A stretch of DNA of 6,670 nucleotides, from contig CALGOD010000497.1 in assembly GCA_937957845.1 (NCBI GenBank), forward strand, positions 1-6,670, read 5' to 3'. Both the position numbers and the translations under genes were made by a program. The notes below the pieces were generated by a model. That model saw nothing but the letters and a program-made list of their open reading frames with translations. It searched no databases and was not told the DNA's origin. The stretch comes from an uncultured Nocardiopsis sp. Lineage in GTDB: Bacteria; Actinomycetota; Actinomycetes; Streptosporangiales; Streptosporangiaceae. Positions 5,165-6,670 of the stretch are shown here, piece by piece (position 1 is the stretch's first letter; the number at the start of each line of letters is the position of its first letter).

Positions 5165-6193
5165 ATGGTCGCAAGCATGGCCACACCCGTGACTCCATCC
5201 TCGTCGAGCTCAGGCAACACCGAGGCCGAGGTCTCCTCGGCTCCCACGGAGCAGGAACAGGAGCAGCCCCGAGCGCCTGAAGAGGAGCACTCCCAGGCAC
5301 CCAGAGCCGAACGGAGCCGCTCCGAGGTGCCCGTGTTGACCCTGTCCTGTGTCGTCCTCACGATGGGCAACCGCCCCGCCGAACTACGCCGTGCGATCAC
5401 CAGTGTGTTCGAGCAGGAGGACGCGGACGTCGAGGTGGTGGTGGTCGGCAACGGCGCGGACCTGCCGGAACTGCCCGAGGGCGTCGTACAGGTGCGTCTG
5501 CCGGAGAACGTGGGCATCCCCGAGGGGCGCAACCACGGTGTACGGGCGGCCACGGGCGACGTCATCCTGTTCCTGGACGACGACGGCTGGTACCGGTCCA
5601 CGGACCTGGCCCGTCACGTACGTGATCGCTTCGACGCCGATCCCTCGCTGGGCGCCCTGTCCTTCCGGATCGCCGATCCCGACGGTGGGCCCGACCAGCG
5701 CCGTCACGTGCCTCGTCTGCGTGTGGGGGACCCCCGCAGGTCGAGTGTGGTGACCACGTTCCTGGGCGGGGCGTGCGCCATCCGCCGCACCGCCTTCGAG
5801 GCGGGCGGTGGTCTGCCAGGTGACTTCTTCTACGCCCACGAGGAGACCGATCTCGCCTGGCGGATCATGGACGCCGGTTACGGGATCGAGTACGACGCCG
5901 AAGCGGTGATGTACCACCCGGCGGTGGCCCCCACCCGACACGAGAACTTCTACCGGCTCAACGCGCGCAACCGGGTGTGGTTGGCCAGGCGCAACCTTCC
6001 CTGGCTCCTGGTCCTGCTCTACCTGACCGTCTGGGTGGGCCTGACCGTGTTGCGCGAGCGCGATCGGAGTGCGTTGCGTTCCTGGTTCGCCGGTTTCCGT
6101 GAGGGCTGGCGGGAGAGTCCCGGTCCGCGTGCTCCGATCCGCTGGTCGACCGCCTGGCGGATGGCCCGTGCGGGTCGCCCACCGATCATCTGA
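5165..6193 (+). CDS. Glycosyltransferase family 2
   Basis: A GT-A fold enzyme that should transfer a sugar from a nucleotide sugar to an envelope acceptor at the inner membrane face. The catalytic domain starts near residue 57 with V-L-T-L-S-C-V-V-L-T-M-G-N-R-P. L-P-E-N-V-G-I-P-E-G-R-N is the usual second block. D138-D139-D140 in FLDDDGW is the metal/nucleotide DxD motif. L-G-G-A-C-A-I-R and H-E226-E227-T-D229-L-A-W-R form the acceptor and catalytic-base region. A hydrophobic segment near residues 279-297 (LPWLLVLLYLTVWVGLTVL) suggests membrane anchoring, followed by a basic tail. The first ~55 residues are Ser/Glu/Gln/Pro-rich and look disordered. Neither ATG 5165 nor in-frame ATG 5177 has a clear SD, whereas GTG 5327 has GGAG at 5313-5316 and would start right at the catalytic domain, so the true start is uncertain. 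The sugar and acceptor cannot be read from sequence. A separate promoter is likely, given the upstream terminator. Confidence 0.9.
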   Translation: MVASMATPVTPSSSSSGNTEAEVSSAPTEQEQEQPRAPEEEHSQAPRAERSRSEVPVLTLSCVVLTMGNRPAELRRAITSVFEQEDADVEVVVVGNGADLPELPEGVVQVRLPENVGIPEGRNHGVRAATGDVILFLDDDGWYRSTDLARHVRDRFDADPSLGALSFRIADPDGGPDQRRHVPRLRVGDPRRSSVVTTFLGGACAIRRTAFEAGGGLPGDFFYAHEETDLAWRIMDAGYGIEYDAEAVMYHPAVAPTRHENFYRLNARNRVWLARRNLPWLLVLLYLTVWVGLTVLRERDRSALRSWFAGFREGWRESPGPRAPIRWSTAWRMARAGRPPII

Positions 6194-6247
6194 TCCGGAG
6201 AACGGCGTGCCGCCCGTGCCGTCGGTTCCGAGAGGAGCCCGTGAACG

Positions 6248-6299
6248 GCCGAACCGAAGGAAGCCCTCGTGAGTCCGCGGGGGCTTCCTTCCGTTCGGC
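6248..6299 (+). terminator. Long hairpin terminator after the glycosyltransferase gene
   Basis: Bases 6248-6266 pair with 6281-6299 in 18 of 19 positions; the only mismatch is C6255 against C6292. The loop is 14 nt. The stem begins 55 nt after the stop at 6191-6193. No T run follows. It is a strong candidate for ending the glycosyltransferase transcript, and its symmetry would let it stop readthrough from the opposite side. Confidence 0.85.
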
Positions 6300-6357
6300 G
6301 GTGGTGTCCTTCCAATCCTGCGAGGACGGGCCCACGCTCGGTCGGTGTTCTGCCCGG

Positions 6358-6398
6358 GACAACTGTTGCTGCTTGACAATAGTTGCTGTTGTCGGCAA
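6358..6398. promoter_or_regulatory. 17-bp-period direct repeat with a TTGACA box, candidate operator/promoter
   Basis: GACAACTGTTGCTG (6358-6371) and GACAATAGTTGCTG (6375-6388) are direct repeats with 12 of 14 identical bases and a 17-bp period. Each contains a CAANNNTTG palindrome. The outer GACAAC (6358-6363) and GTTGTC (6388-6393) are also inverted to each other. A perfect -35 hexamer TTGACA lies at 6373-6378; the best spacing position for a -10 (6396-6401, CAAGGT) is poor. The stretch is clearly AT-richer than its surroundings. It looks like a regulator binding site, but no full-length gene starts downstream on the plus strand within the window. Confidence 0.45.
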
Positions 6399-6401
6399 GG
6401 T

Positions 6402-6466
6402 GAGACCTTGGGAATTCCGCCTCACGGCGGTCGCGGACCCGGGCGGCCCGGGAACGCGGAGGTCTC
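6402..6466 (+). other. Foldable GC-rich segment, possible structured RNA
   Basis: GAGACCT (6402-6408) pairs with AGGTCTC (6460-6466) and encloses two further perfect hairpins: CCGCC/GGCGG (6417-6421 with 6426-6430, 4-nt loop) and CCCGGG/CCCGGG (6438-6443 with 6447-6452, 3-nt loop). The result is a three-way junction just downstream of the TTGACA element. The 3' arm covers a GGAGG (6458-6462) placed 8 nt before an ATG at 6471. That ATG opens only a 40-codon frame antisense to the neighbouring gene, which I do not call as a gene. GC-rich DNA folds easily, so this is tentative. Confidence 0.25.
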
Positions 6467-6513
6467 CCTGATGAGTGGTGTCGGGTCGTCCGTCCGGATC
6501 CCACGCAGCCGGC

Positions 6514-6670
6514 TCAGGCCGTACGGAAGTTCGGTCGTTCCGAACTTCCGGAGTGCTCGTCGGAGCGGTTCGCCGCCTGGCGGAAGGACGTGAGCCCCTC
6601 CAGGAGCATCGCCCGTTTCCGCGGGGGCATGCGTGCGATGACCTCCTGGAGCTCCACCTCCCTGCGCGCC
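6514..6670 (-). CDS. C-terminal part of a probable MarR-family regulator (truncated by window end)
   Basis: The minus strand is open from the window end to TGA at 6516-6514, giving 51 residues. The visible part starts A-R-R-E-V-E-L-Q-E-V-I-A-R-M-P-P and continues R-K-R-A-M-L-L-E-G-L-T-S-F-R-Q-A-A. This amphipathic pattern (a helix, a short turn with Pro, then a helix with L-L-x-G-L-x-x-F) is what the C-terminal dimerisation helices of MarR regulators look like. A polar tail of about 16 residues follows. The DNA-binding winged helix lies outside the window, so the family call is inferred from the tail alone. The gene is convergent with the glycosyltransferase gene. The region on the plus strand opposite it carries no credible gene. 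Confidence 0.6.
   Translation of the reverse strand, partial: ARREVELQEVIARMPPRKRAMLLEGLTSFRQAANRSDEHSGSSERPNFRTA
6524..6550 (-). terminator. 11-bp perfect hairpin at the 3' end of the minus-strand gene
   Basis: CGGAAGTTCGG (6524-6534) pairs perfectly with CCGAACTTCCG (6540-6550) around a 5-nt loop. It lies inside the last codons of the minus-strand gene, 7 nt before its stop codon. It may be a terminator overlapping the coding end or a 3'-end stability element. No T run follows on either strand. Confidence 0.45.

Noticed and set aside
6402..6466. tRNA-like shape: a 7-bp acceptor-like stem closing a multi-hairpin fold
   Set aside because: It is only 65 nt long, has no TTCGA T-loop, no proper anticodon arm and no CCA or matching discriminator layout.
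6241..6471. Open frame from GTG 6241 with an SD-like AGAGGAG upstream
   Set aside because: Its first codons form the left arm of the 6248-6299 terminator and it runs through the TTGACA element. The predicted peptide is low in structure and unlike any family I know.
6471..6593. 40-codon frame from ATG 6471 with GGAGG upstream
   Set aside because: It is an Arg/Ser/Pro-rich shadow antisense to the minus-strand regulator gene, typical of high-GC DNA.
1..6670. CRISPR arrays, insertion sequences, rRNA genes and phage genes
   Set aside because: No regularly spaced repeats, transposase motifs, terminal inverted repeats or RNA-gene signatures were seen on either strand.

Overview
The window reads as chromosomal DNA from a high-GC actinomycete. 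Codon third positions are almost all G or C, GTG starts and GTGA-type overlaps occur, and terminators are long GC hairpins without U tracts. A Nocardiopsis-like or Streptomyces-like genus is my inference from gene style, not something the sequence proves. The content is a cell-envelope polymer or lipid-headgroup locus.

Layout: (1) 1-651, the 3' part of an ABC-2 exporter ATPase of the TagH/Wzt polysaccharide and polyol-phosphate class, closed by a perfect 19-bp hairpin at 690-730. (2) 731-862, a regulatory gap with a 24-bp inverted repeat over a plausible promoter and a run of 10-bp-phased pentamers. (3) 863-2433, two overlapping membrane-protein genes. The first looks like a CDP-alcohol phosphatidyltransferase fold that has lost its catalytic aspartates, and the second looks like a DUF5941-type protein. 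(4) 2467-5001, a tightly coupled trio in which each gene overlaps the next: a LicC/IPCT-like nucleotidyltransferase, an sn-glycerol-1-phosphate dehydrogenase family enzyme, and a true CDP-alcohol phosphatidyltransferase. A hairpin at 5048-5081 follows. (5) 5165-6193, a family 2 glycosyltransferase with a disordered N-terminal extension, closed by a strong hairpin at 6248-6299. (6) 6300-6513, non-coding DNA with an AT-richer direct-repeat element carrying TTGACA and a foldable GC-rich segment. (7) 6514-6670, the 3' end of a convergent minus-strand gene resembling the C-terminus of a MarR-family regulator.

How the genes could work together (inference): the dehydrogenase makes a polyol phosphate, most likely sn-glycerol-1-phosphate from dihydroxyacetone phosphate. 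The nucleotidyltransferase activates it to a CDP-alcohol, and the membrane phosphatidyltransferase moves the phospho-alcohol onto an acceptor to give a phosphodiester. The degenerate membrane protein and the DUF5941-like protein may be non-catalytic partners. The glycosyltransferase could decorate the product and the ABC exporter could move it across the membrane. The closest known logic is the inositol-1-phosphate cytidylyltransferase plus di-myo-inositol-phosphate-phosphate synthase pair (IPCT/DIPPS). Here it is combined with an archaeal-stereochemistry dehydrogenase.
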